The notes under the pieces: model-generated
Database searches by the model: none
What the model was told of the DNA's origin: nothing
The model's input: the letters and a program-made list of their open reading frames with translations, nothing else
NCBI GenBank assembly: GCA_019192445.1
Contig: JAHCMK010000007.1
Location: forward strand, 62,001-126,000
Length of the DNA stretch: 64,000 nucleotides
Direction: 5' to 3'
DNA from: Oceanococcus sp. HetDA_MAG_MS8
GTDB lineage: Bacteria > Pseudomonadota > Gammaproteobacteria > Nevskiales > Oceanococcaceae
Translations under genes and position numbers: made by a program
In this document: piece after piece, positions 43,118 to 51,189 of the stretch
How positions within the stretch are numbered: the first letter of the stretch is position 1
Layout of the letters: every line of letters starts with the position of its first letter

Positions 43118-45670
43118 TTAGGCAGCAAGCATGCGCCGTCTGCGCAGCGCCAGTAGGCCTAATGCCAGTAGCGCGTAGCCCATCGCTCCGCCCTGGCTGA
43201 AGGCTCCGCGGCTGCTTGCAGTGTTGGGTTGCTGCCGGCTGGCTGTGGTGCAATGGCTGAGCTGGACATGGTCCACATACCAACCCAGGTTGCCGTTACA
43301 GCCGTCCTGACCAAACTCAAATCGTAAGCGCAGGCTATCCCCGGCCTTGGCGCCCAAAGCATCCAAACTGATTTGGCTGGTACCCCAACTGGACTTGGAT
43401 TCGCCCTGATCAGAGCCAGACCAGGCTGGTTGGCCCGCAATGGGGTTGGTGTTGCCGCCGGCAGTCGCGTCAGTCAGGGTCATGTTGTAGGCGTTCCAGA
43501 GGAAAGCCTCTGCGGGCACCAAGGCAAAGTCCGCGCCATTCAGGCTGTATTTGAGGTTGCCGCCGTCAAATTCCGCTTCCGTTTGAATGAACTGATTGAT
43601 CGACAGCACGCTTTGCTCGGCGGTGATAGCGATGTCGGCAGAGTCCAGTTGGAAGCTGGCTGAAATGTCGCCACCAGGTGCGCAGCTTCCGCCAAAGGTG
43701 TTGGCGATAAAAGCGGCTTGACCAGTGTGTGGTTGGGGAATGTCGTCGGTGACGACCCAATTAATTCCTTCGTTACTATCGCCGGTTTGGTTCAGAGTGG
43801 CGCTCCAGCCGGCAGGTAGGCTAGTTCCTGCGAAACCCTCTTCGAAACTCACCACCTCTGCTTCACCAGCCGCACAAACTGGCGGGGTCTCGGCCTCGGG
43901 TTGGAGCAGGGGTTTGTAGTTGCATTTCACCGTGGGGTCTTGACGCATTTCCACAGCGGTCATCGCCGCTTCCACCGCGGCGCAGGTCTGCGGGGTAATT
44001 CGCTCCTCACTAGCGTTGCCGAGCACATCATTCAATGGGACATCGAGCAGATCTAGGCAGGATTGCGCCAAGGCATCGGCGTGATCGGCAAAGTTGGTGC
44101 TGGGGATCTGGTAATTCACCATAGCGTGGAAATAAATATGCGCAGCCCGCGTCATGCCGATGGCTGGAATATCCACTCCATTGAAGCTCTTGCCATCGAC
44201 CAGCATGGCAAAGGCGTGGTTGGGCACTCCAGAGTTCGTGTGCACACCACCGCCGTCGCCAGTTCCGCAGAAGTAGTTTTCCGAGGAGATGACGCTGCCA
44301 GGAGAGGGAGTGCTGAGAATGGGAATGCCCAGAATGGGGACATTGGCGCCGAAGTTGTCCGGGTCCCACATGTCGCGTAATAACAGCCCAGCGGCAAGCT
44401 CGCTCAGATCTTCACCTAAGACCCAGCGGCTGCCTCCATTTTCGAAGTATTCACCTTCCAGCAAGGTGACACCCAGCGGTCCCTCGATGCCATTCACAAG
44501 GTCGTACATTTCGCCAAAAATATCCGAATAGGCTTCATTCAAGGCGCCAGATTGATACTGGTAAATCAGTCCGTGGGTGAACTCGGTGTAGGCATGGCTC
44601 CATTCGTGGCTAACAACATCATCGGTATCAAAACCTGGGCAGTAGTTAGTGGAGTCGCCGTTCCAGTAAGCGTTAGGGCAATTCTCGTTAATTAGGTAAA
44701 CGCTTTTTTGCACCTGCTCAGCGGGGTCTACGGCACCTTCGTCATAGCCTTCACGGCCGAATAAGTTGCGATAGAGATCGTAGGTGCCGCCAGCGAAGAT
44801 ATATAAGTTGTCTGTGGGCAGCTTGGGGATGCGTGAGAGTGGGTCTGAGGACACATCCCCGGCCAGCGGGATGTCAGCGGGTGCCAGCGCACTGCCTTCG
44901 GTCAGCAGCGCAGGTACGTCTTGGTTGGGGGTATAAATTTCCCGGTTGAGCTGGGTGTGAATGTTGTTGATGCGATTAATCAGCGCACCATTGCTATGGT
45001 CAAGAATGACTTGCTCGCGCACATCGCCGGCTTGGCTGCTAATGCCGACACTGTAGGCCAGGATGGTGGGGCCACCAAAGCCTTCCAGCAAACCGATGGT
45101 GTAGTACAGCGGGCCAGCATCTTGGATGTGCAATTGCGACCGCGGATGCGCCTTCTGGACCGCTTGCATGGCCCGCTTTTGGAGCTCTGCTGGGCTCAAA
45201 CTCTGGCGTGCATCAGCTGCGGGCAGGTCGGCCATGTAGCTCCCGCTAACGCCTTGAATGCCGGCATCATCCATGTGCACTACGAGGCGGGCGCCAAAAA
45301 CCGGGATGCCTGCATGGGTTTGATCCAAGTGCACGTGAGTGCGCCCGCTACGGTCTTGGCTGATACGAGCCAGCGCGAATTCTTCGGCAGCATCCTCTAA
45401 GCCCCAAAGCGACGAGAACTGGTTTAGAAAAGACGTCGCTCGGGTGAAAGGGGCAGCATCCACTGCGTCGACTAACAAGGGGAAGTCTCCCAAGGCGCGC
45501 AATATGCTGTGCGGGCGATTTGGGGAGACCTGCCATTGCAGCTGTTGCTGCGTGTGGTTCAACAGGTCAGTCAGTGCGCGGCTACGCGCGGTGTCTTGAG
45601 CGGCCACCGGCACGGTAGCGGCGAGGGCGCTGGCGCAAAGTAATGCGCGCGCCATCCGATAAGTCGGCAT
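43118..45670 (-). CDS. Secreted M4 (thermolysin-like) metalloprotease with GlyGly-CTERM tail
   Basis: An 850-residue exported zinc protease with a signal peptide (cleavage near PVAAQ). The propeptide (about 30-245) has FTP/PepSY-like character (THVHLDQTHAGIPVFGARLV). The catalytic domain has HEWSH at residues 355-359, the third zinc ligand Glu379 (GALNEAYSD) and the late His in GVHTNSGVPNHAF. After about residue 600 comes a beta-sandwich (MAM/CUB-like) ending before the tail. The tail has Gly-Gly, a hydrophobic stretch ALLALGLLAL and RRRR, a GlyGly-CTERM signal for rhombosortase after type II secretion. GAGGAAAA before the ATG fixes the start. Confidence 0.9.
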   Translation of the reverse strand: MPTYRMARALLCASALAATVPVAAQDTARSRALTDLLNHTQQQLQWQVSPNRPHSILRALGDFPLLVDAVDAAPFTRATSFLNQFSSLWGLEDAAEEFALARISQDRSGRTHVHLDQTHAGIPVFGARLVVHMDDAGIQGVSGSYMADLPAADARQSLSPAELQKRAMQAVQKAHPRSQLHIQDAGPLYYTIGLLEGFGGPTILAYSVGISSQAGDVREQVILDHSNGALINRINNIHTQLNREIYTPNQDVPALLTEGSALAPADIPLAGDVSSDPLSRIPKLPTDNLYIFAGGTYDLYRNLFGREGYDEGAVDPAEQVQKSVYLINENCPNAYWNGDSTNYCPGFDTDDVVSHEWSHAYTEFTHGLIYQYQSGALNEAYSDIFGEMYDLVNGIEGPLGVTLLEGEYFENGGSRWVLGEDLSELAAGLLLRDMWDPDNFGANVPILGIPILSTPSPGSVISSENYFCGTGDGGGVHTNSGVPNHAFAMLVDGKSFNGVDIPAIGMTRAAHIYFHAMVNYQIPSTNFADHADALAQSCLDLLDVPLNDVLGNASEERITPQTCAAVEAAMTAVEMRQDPTVKCNYKPLLQPEAETPPVCAAGEAEVVSFEEGFAGTSLPAGWSATLNQTGDSNEGINWVVTDDIPQPHTGQAAFIANTFGGSCAPGGDISASFQLDSADIAITAEQSVLSINQFIQTEAEFDGGNLKYSLNGADFALVPAEAFLWNAYNMTLTDATAGGNTNPIAGQPAWSGSDQGESKSSWGTSQISLDALGAKAGDSLRLRFEFGQDGCNGNLGWYVDHVQLSHCTTASRQQPNTASSRGAFSQGGAMGYALLALGLLALRRRRMLAA

Positions 45671-45801
45671 TTTAGGTTTTCCTCAGGCGGACCGCGTCAG
45701 CCCCCACGGCGGGGCTTGCAGGCGGCTAATCAGGTTCTATCGCGTGCAGGGCGATGCGCAGACTCTAGCGGGTTTCATGCCATTGTGGCGAATGCTGGGG
45801 G

Positions 45802-45830
45802 GTTGAAAAGCGGGTTGGCGGCCCTCATTG
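45802..45830 (+). promoter_or_regulatory. Sigma-32-like promoter of htpG
   Basis: GTTGAAA (6 of 7), 14 bases, CCTCATTG (resembling CCCCATNT). It lies 23 bp before the htpG ATG, as expected for a heat-shock chaperone gene. Confidence 0.5.
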
Positions 45831-45852
45831 CAAGCGCTTCGCTGACTAATGG

Positions 45853-47733
45853 ATGACACGCCCCATGGCGGAAAAACACGTCTTTCAAGCCGAGGTGCAG
45901 CAACTTCTGCACTTGATGATTCACTCCTTGTATTCCAACAAGGAGATCTTCCTGCGTGAGCTCATCAGTAACGCGTCGGACGCAGCCGACAAGTTGCGCT
46001 TTGAGGCCCAAACGACTCCAGACCTCATGGCCGGAGATGCGGAGCTCAAAGTCGAGATTGAGGCCGACAAGGATGCCGGCACCCTAACCATCCGCGATAA
46101 CGGCATCGGCATGAGCCATGACGAGCTCATGGAGAACTTGGGAACCATTGCCCGCAGCGGAACCAAGAAATACCTGGAGGCCCTGTCTGGCGATCAAGCC
46201 AAGGACTCCAACCTCATTGGTCAGTTTGGTGTGGGTTTTTATTCCGCCTTTATCGTTGCGGACAAAGTCACCGTGCACTCGCGGAAAGCGGGTGCAGACG
46301 AATCCTGGACCTGGGTCAGTGAGGGGACTGGCGAATACACGCTAGAGCCTAGCGATTTCAATCAGCGCGGCACCCAAATTACCTTGCACCTGCGAGGGGA
46401 TGATGCGGAGTTTTTGGACTTCCATCGTTTATCGCACATCATCAAGACCTACAGCGATCACATCTCCCTGCCGGTTCGTCTGCGTAAGGACACAACCGAA
46501 GACGGTGAGGACGAGGGCTTCGAGGTTGTCAATAAGGGGACAGCTTTGTGGGCGCGGTCCAAGTCTGAGATCAAAGACGAGGATTACCAAGAGCTATTTC
46601 GCACGCTCGCTTGGGATTCCGGCGAGGCCTTAGCCTGGGTGCATAACAAAGTAGAAGGCAAACTGGAGTACACCAGCTTGCTGTTCATCCCCTCCAAGGC
46701 GCCTTTCGACCTCTACGAACGTGATAGCCGGCGCGGCCTCAAACTGTATGTGCGCCGGGTGTTCATCATGGACGATGCCGAGAAGTTGCTGCCGAATTAT
46801 TTGCGCTTTGTGCGCGGGGTGATCGACTCTAACGATCTACCGCTGAATGTGTCGCGGGAGCTGCTGCAATCCAACCGGGTTATTGAGCAAATCAAGTCTG
46901 CTGCGGTGAAGCGTGTGCTGAGCTTGATTGAGACGATGGCTGAGAAGGAGCCAGAGAAGTTCCAAACGGTGCTTAAAGAGTTTGGGGCTGTGCTTAAAGA
47001 GGGTGTGGTAGAGGACCCTGCCAATAAAGAGCAGATTCTCAAAATTCTGCGCTTTGCCACCACCAAGCAGCATGCTGATGACGTTCCGCAGGTGTCGCTG
47101 GCGGACTATGTGAAAAACATGCCCTCCGGCCAGGACGCGATTTATTACCTAACCGCCGAATCACGTAAAGCGGCGTTGTCCAGCCCACACTTGGAGATGT
47201 TCAAGTCTAAAGATGTGGAGGTTTTGCTCCTCACCGACCGCGTTGATGAGTGGATGATCAATAGCGTGCCCGAGTTCATGGAGAAACCCTTGAAATCGGT
47301 GGCGCGGGGCGACATTAAGCTCGACAGCATTATTACTGATGCCAAAGCTGAGGCCGAGAAGGAACGTGTAGCGTCCAGCTTCAAGGAGACTTGCGAGCGC
47401 TTGCAAGAAGCGCTCGGCGCTAAGGTCAAAGAGGTCAAGGTGTCCGACCGGCTCACCGAGTCGGCGGCATGCCTAGTCGCCCCAGAGCACGCTATGTCGC
47501 GGCATTTAGAGCGCTTGCTCGCGCAGGCCGGTGAAACTGTGCCCGGTAGTGAGCCCATCTTGGAGGTGAACCCCCAGCATCGCCTACTGGAACGCTTGAA
47601 AGAGACTAGCGACTCAGACCAATTCGCGGATTTGGCACTGCTGGTCTATGAGCAAGCCGTGTTGGCCGAAGGTGGTCAGCTAGAAGAACCAGCGGCCTTT
47701 GTGGCCAGGGTGAATCGCTTAGCCTTCGCTTAA
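45853..47733 (+). CDS. htpG: Molecular chaperone HtpG (Hsp90)
   Basis: A 626-residue bacterial Hsp90. It has the N-terminal GHKL ATPase with SLYSNKEIFLRELISNASDA, DNGIGM, and GQFGVGFYSAF. The middle domain shows FDLYERDSRRGLKLYVRRVF and the catalytic-loop Arg in LPLNVSRELLQSNR, followed by the dimer C-terminal domain. It remodels client proteins under stress. Two starts are possible (45853 or 45865); neither has a good ribosome site. Its stop faces the convergent BLUF genes across a hairpin. Confidence 0.97.
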   Translation: MTRPMAEKHVFQAEVQQLLHLMIHSLYSNKEIFLRELISNASDAADKLRFEAQTTPDLMAGDAELKVEIEADKDAGTLTIRDNGIGMSHDELMENLGTIARSGTKKYLEALSGDQAKDSNLIGQFGVGFYSAFIVADKVTVHSRKAGADESWTWVSEGTGEYTLEPSDFNQRGTQITLHLRGDDAEFLDFHRLSHIIKTYSDHISLPVRLRKDTTEDGEDEGFEVVNKGTALWARSKSEIKDEDYQELFRTLAWDSGEALAWVHNKVEGKLEYTSLLFIPSKAPFDLYERDSRRGLKLYVRRVFIMDDAEKLLPNYLRFVRGVIDSNDLPLNVSRELLQSNRVIEQIKSAAVKRVLSLIETMAEKEPEKFQTVLKEFGAVLKEGVVEDPANKEQILKILRFATTKQHADDVPQVSLADYVKNMPSGQDAIYYLTAESRKAALSSPHLEMFKSKDVEVLLLTDRVDEWMINSVPEFMEKPLKSVARGDIKLDSIITDAKAEAEKERVASSFKETCERLQEALGAKVKEVKVSDRLTESAACLVAPEHAMSRHLERLLAQAGETVPGSEPILEVNPQHRLLERLKETSDSDQFADLALLVYEQAVLAEGGQLEEPAAFVARVNRLAFA

Positions 47734-47758
47734 GCGACGCAACTGGGTAAATTCGCAG

Positions 47759-47786
47759 GGCCCTGCAGCAATATTGCTGTGGGGCC
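47759..47786. terminator. Hairpin between htpG and BLUF gene 1
   Basis: A 14-bp stem with two G-T pairs, centred on the palindrome CAGCAATATTGCTG. No T-run follows, so it is a weak terminator or a roadblock between convergent genes. Confidence 0.4.
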
Positions 47787-47829
47787 TTGCCTGTTACGGT
47801 GCAGACTCAGCGCATCTGCCGTCGCCGCA

Positions 47830-48282
47830 CTAAACCGCAGCGCGTGAAGGCTCGCCCGCCAATACTTGAACCAGGGTTGGGTAATGCGTAGCGGCAATAT
47901 CCTCCAATTCCTCAGCGCCATCCGGCCAGACCACATCTACGCCAGCGGCAGTGAGCATCCTGAAGAGCATGGGCTTGGGAATATAGGACATGGCCCAGCC
48001 ATCAAAATTACGCTGGCTGATACCGATGAGCTGCACGCGTTTCACATGTGAGTGGCGAGGGTCTAGGCAAATGGTCTCGTAGGTAGACTCAACAGCGCTG
48101 TGGGCGCCTTCTAAAATTTGCAAAAAATAGCCGTTGCCGAAGGACAGCACTCCGGTGATTCCATGGCGTAAGTTGTTATGTCGGGCGCTATGCAGAATGT
48201 CGTCTACATCAGCCAGGGTCAGGCTGTTAGACGGCACGCTCACATAGCACAACTGGACAAGACTATGGTCTGGTTTGGTCAT
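47830..48282 (-). CDS. BLUF-domain blue-light photoreceptor 1
   Basis: A 150-residue single-domain BLUF protein. FAD-pocket residues are all present: Tyr13 (LCYVS), Asn37 (HNNLRHGITG), Gln55 (YFLQILEG), Trp96 and Met98 (FDGWAMSY), matching Tyr21, Asn45, Gln63, Trp104 and Met106 of AppA. Blue light shifts the flavin hydrogen-bond network in this family. No output domain is fused; a C-terminal helix region of about 45 residues follows. The start at 48282 is chosen because Tyr then lies at the same place as in the two next genes; a GTG at 48291 is possible and no good ribosome site is seen. It is the last of three tandem BLUF genes. Confidence 0.93.
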   Translation of the reverse strand: MTKPDHSLVQLCYVSVPSNSLTLADVDDILHSARHNNLRHGITGVLSFGNGYFLQILEGAHSAVESTYETICLDPRHSHVKRVQLIGISQRNFDGWAMSYIPKPMLFRMLTAAGVDVVWPDGAEELEDIAATHYPTLVQVLAGEPSRAAV

Positions 48283-48342
48283 GGCTTGCACGGCAGTGTT
48301 GAACGGATCCCCTCCGAACCCAGGCGGATGGGCCTGGGCGGC

Positions 48343-48361
48343 GCTGTTGTTCTACAACAGC
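48343..48361. other. Inverted repeat between BLUF genes 1 and 2
   Basis: GCTGTTGT-TCT-ACAACAGC: perfect 8-bp arms with a 3-base loop, about 60 bp before BLUF gene 1. Flanking it is a 13-base direct repeat, GGCCTGGGCGGCG (48331 and 48412). It may be an operator or RNA hairpin. Confidence 0.4.
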
Positions 48362-48483
48362 TGAGGGCAGTGTGGTTGGAAGCCCCACGATGGTCAAGCC
48401 TTGAGGTTGAAGGCCTGGGCGGCGGGTAATGCATGCTGGCGAATCAACCGCGTAGTAGTGCGAGCAGGGCAATACGGGCGCAT

Positions 48484-48954
48484 TTACGCGGAAGGGTTAT
48501 GGTGCGCAATATTGAGCTGCGGTTCGCGGCGGATAACACTGAGAGCTTGCGTCGCCTGGCCTTTATTCCAGCTGCGAATGTGGGCGTCAACGTCGGTCCA
48601 ATCCAATGGCAGCCCGGCACTGCGCAGAATTTCAATGAGCAGCGGTTTGGGGACGTAGGCCATGGGCCAGGCTGGGAACCAGCGCTCTTCAATAGCGTGC
48701 TGATAAATCACTTGAATGTCTGAATGGCGACTGTCGCTGCGAATCGTGTCCAGACATTGGTTGACCTGGTATTCCTGACCTTCTAGGGCCTGCAAAAAGT
48801 AGTGTCTCCCAAATGACAATATGCCGGTGATACCCAGCTGTGAGTTTCGCTTTTGGGCGTCGCGCACGATGGTATGAAGATCATCCAAGCCCACCCCAGG
48901 GGCGGGGCGGCTGATGTACAGCAGCTGTATCAAAGTTTGGCCAAGGTCTCGCAT
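48484..48954 (-). CDS. BLUF-domain blue-light photoreceptor 2
   Basis: A 156-residue BLUF-only protein with Tyr13 (LLYIS), Asn37 (KRNSQLGITG), Gln55 (YFLQALEG), Trp96 and Met98 (FPAWPMAY). It carries an extra Trp92 just before the conserved one. The C-terminal part (LIEILRSAGLPLDWTDVDAH) matches BLUF 3 more than BLUF 1, so 2 and 3 look like the most recent duplicates. The ATG at 48954 has GAGG 6 bases upstream, which rules out a GTG start 12 bases earlier. It has no fused effector. A 201-bp gap separates it from gene 1. Confidence 0.93.
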   Translation of the reverse strand: MRDLGQTLIQLLYISRPAPGVGLDDLHTIVRDAQKRNSQLGITGILSFGRHYFLQALEGQEYQVNQCLDTIRSDSRHSDIQVIYQHAIEERWFPAWPMAYVPKPLLIEILRSAGLPLDWTDVDAHIRSWNKGQATQALSVIRREPQLNIAHHNPSA

Positions 48955-49197
48955 TCTCACCCTCACGCCAGACCCAGAAAATAAATAATTCCAGGGCTAG
49001 CGAAAAATAAGAAACTTATTGCTGAGAATGCTGCGTTTTCAGTCAATAAAAAGTAAATGCAATGACCTTGTGGCGCATTCCTCGATGTGATTATTCGGGG
49101 CACTGTCCTGCATTAATACATGCTCAGCTTCCAACTGAGACATTGACTCAGTGCAATTCGCGGTGCTCAGGCATGCCGCATACGGTCTGTTAATGGC

Positions 49198-49668
49198 TCA
49201 GATGCGATGGTTGTGGCGGATGACATTGGCCGGGGGTTCTACGCTGACGAGACGGAGTGCGCTCTCCGCGACGGGTTGATTCCAAGCGAGAATCTGGTCT
49301 TCGGCCTCAAACCAGTCCAGTGTCAGTCCACTGCTGCGTAGAATTTCAAACAGCATGGGTTTGGGTATGTAAGCCATGCTCCAATGGGGGAACATGCGTT
49401 TCGCCACGGGTTCGGAGTACACCACGCGAAGATCCGAATGACGATCATCCTGAGTAATGCCGCCTAGGAGTCGCATCACCCGCATCTCGCTACCCTCTAA
49501 GGCCTGCAGAAAATAGCTAGGCCCAAACGACAGCACTCCGGTGATGGCTTCGTCGCGGTTTCGTTTCTGGGCAACATCAAGAATGTCGTGGACGTCAACT
49601 AGGCTGAGGTCTGCTCGTGGCTTGCTGACATAGACAAGCCGGATAAGCGGGTGGCCCATATGCTCCAT
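49198..49668 (-). CDS. BLUF-domain blue-light photoreceptor 3
   Basis: A 156-residue BLUF-only protein with Tyr13 (LVYVS), Asn37 (KRNRDEAITG), Gln55 (YFLQALEG), Trp96 and Met98 (FPHWSMAY). The ATG at 49668 is fixed by GGAG 6 bases upstream and by the common distance to Tyr13. It is the first of the three genes in reading direction, with its own likely promoter at 49719-49746. The 243-bp stretch to gene 2 is AT-rich for this genome and may hold another promoter. Such short BLUF proteins act by touching a separate partner (in other bacteria, EAL proteins or repressors); no partner is next to it here. Confidence 0.93.
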   Translation of the reverse strand: MEHMGHPLIRLVYVSKPRADLSLVDVHDILDVAQKRNRDEAITGVLSFGPSYFLQALEGSEMRVMRLLGGITQDDRHSDLRVVYSEPVAKRMFPHWSMAYIPKPMLFEILRSSGLTLDWFEAEDQILAWNQPVAESALRLVSVEPPANVIRHNHRI

Positions 49669-49718
49669 GTCGAACTCCGCAATGCTTAGGCGACCGTGTC
49701 GGCCGCTCATTGAGAACG

Positions 49719-49746
49719 GTCATAGCATGTACGCTCCGAGGCTAAA
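49719..49746 (-). promoter_or_regulatory. Putative promoter of BLUF gene 3
   Basis: Leftward TTTAGC, 16 bases, TATGAC with an extended TGC in front of the -10. It lies about 50 bp before the BLUF 3 ATG. Confidence 0.4.
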
Positions 49747-49814
49747 CCGCGCTGCGTTAAGGAAGTGTGAGCTTCAGCAGCGCCGCCAGGGTGGGATTAC
49801 GGAGTGGAGCTTGA

Positions 49815-50999
49815 CTACTGGTTTCGGTAGTAGTCCATCAGAATTTGGGCCACTTCGGGGCGTGAGAACTCTGGCGGAGGCGCAATGCCCTGGCCCAGCA
49901 TTTCCCGGACCTTTGTTCCCGAAAGCAGGACGAAGTCCTCTTTGCTGTGGTCAGGAGCGTCGCGCATCATCACCACTTTATTGAGCTTCTTGGACCAAGC
50001 CGTGTGGTCGGCCCGATAAATCTCGATCGCCAGCGCGCCGGCCGGAACCTGTTGATCGAAGATAGTTTGAGCGTCGAAGGCACCGTAATAGTCGCCGACT
50101 CCGGCATGGTCGCGGCCCACGATGAGGTGAGTGCAACCGGCGTTTTGGCGGAAGACGGCATGCAGCACGGCTTCGCGCGGGCCTGCGTAGAGCATGTCAA
50201 AGCCATAGCCGGAGATCATCACCGTGTTGGCGGGAAAATAGCAGTCCACCATCTTGCGAATGCAGGCATCGCGGACTTCGGCGGGAATATCGCCGGGCTT
50301 GAGTTTGCCCAGCAGCATGTGCACCAAGATGCCGTCGGCTTTGAGGTCGGTGTGCGCCATACGGCACAGCTCTTCATGAGCTCGGTGCATGGGGTTGCGG
50401 GTTTGAAACGCCACCACGCGCTCCCAGCCGCGCTGAGCGAATTCGGCCCGAATTTCGTAGGCCGTTTGGAAGGTTTGGGGAAACTCCTCCGGGAAGTAGC
50501 TAAAGTTGAGAACGTCGATGGGACCACTGACAACAGTGGAGCCCAAGCTGCGGAAGGTGGCAACGCCAGGGTGCTCTGCGTCATCGGTATTGAAGACGGC
50601 GCGCACGATGCTTTCCCGCTCGTCCTCGCTGAGGTGTTCAACCGCAGATACTGTTTGCACCGCAATAATAGGGTGGCCTTCAACATTGGGGTCGCGCAGA
50701 GCGACGCGTTGCCCGGCCTCAAAGCTCAAGTCTTCCGTACTCAGGTTGAGTACCGGAACCGGCCAAAACAAGCCATCCGGCATGTGCATGGTTTCGCTCA
50801 CGGCCAGGGCTTCGGCTTTATTCATATAGCCGCTGAGCGGGTTGAAGTAACCTGCACCCAGCATGACGGCGTTGGCCGCCGCAGCCGAATTCAGCAGTAG
50901 GCTGGGCAGAGATTCCGCCTCGGCAGCCATTGCTGCACGGTGGGCTTCATCCTGGATGTAGCGGGGCTGAAGGGTTGCAGTGCCGTGCGGTGCAATCAT
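49815..50999 (-). CDS. sat: Sulfate adenylyltransferase (ATP sulfurylase)
   Basis: A 394-residue homo-oligomeric ATP sulfurylase, the Sat type also used by sulfur oxidisers and sulfate reducers, rather than the CysD/CysN type. Motifs: FQTRNPMHRAHE (HxxH-like nucleotide site), HLIVGRDHAGVGDYYG, and ISGTKVRE-like LLSGTKVREML. It makes APS from ATP and sulfate, or ATP from APS and pyrophosphate. No aprAB or APS kinase is adjacent, so the physiological direction cannot be told. The start at 50999 gives the usual N-terminus; a TTG 21 bases earlier is possible. It is divergent from ileS. Confidence 0.94.
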   Translation of the reverse strand: MIAPHGTATLQPRYIQDEAHRAAMAAEAESLPSLLLNSAAAANAVMLGAGYFNPLSGYMNKAEALAVSETMHMPDGLFWPVPVLNLSTEDLSFEAGQRVALRDPNVEGHPIIAVQTVSAVEHLSEDERESIVRAVFNTDDAEHPGVATFRSLGSTVVSGPIDVLNFSYFPEEFPQTFQTAYEIRAEFAQRGWERVVAFQTRNPMHRAHEELCRMAHTDLKADGILVHMLLGKLKPGDIPAEVRDACIRKMVDCYFPANTVMISGYGFDMLYAGPREAVLHAVFRQNAGCTHLIVGRDHAGVGDYYGAFDAQTIFDQQVPAGALAIEIYRADHTAWSKKLNKVVMMRDAPDHSKEDFVLLSGTKVREMLGQGIAPPPEFSRPEVAQILMDYYRNQ

Positions 51000-51160
51000 G
51001 GGGGCATACTTGTGATTCAAAACCGAAATAACTGTAGCGTGTTAAATGATGCGCTGCAGCGAAACTGCGACCAATGGCTGCGTCCGGTCCATCTCGCAAT
51101 GACCCAGCTTGAACTTCTGGCACAGTCTTGCGGCCCATCCCGCTGTGGCTTGGCGCAGCC

Positions 51161-51169
51161 TGTTAAAAT
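51161..51169 (+). promoter_or_regulatory. Extended -10 promoter of ileS
   Basis: TGTTAAAAT, an extended -10 (TG-n-TAAAAT), without a clear -35. Transcription would start near 51176, leaving a leader of about 15 bases. Confidence 0.45.
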
Positions 51170-51189
51170 TCTGCGCTTTTGAGCTGACC

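Noticed and set aside
49815-50999. sat as part of a sulfur-oxidation locus
   Set aside because: No aprAB, sox or dsr genes lie near it, so the role cannot be claimed.
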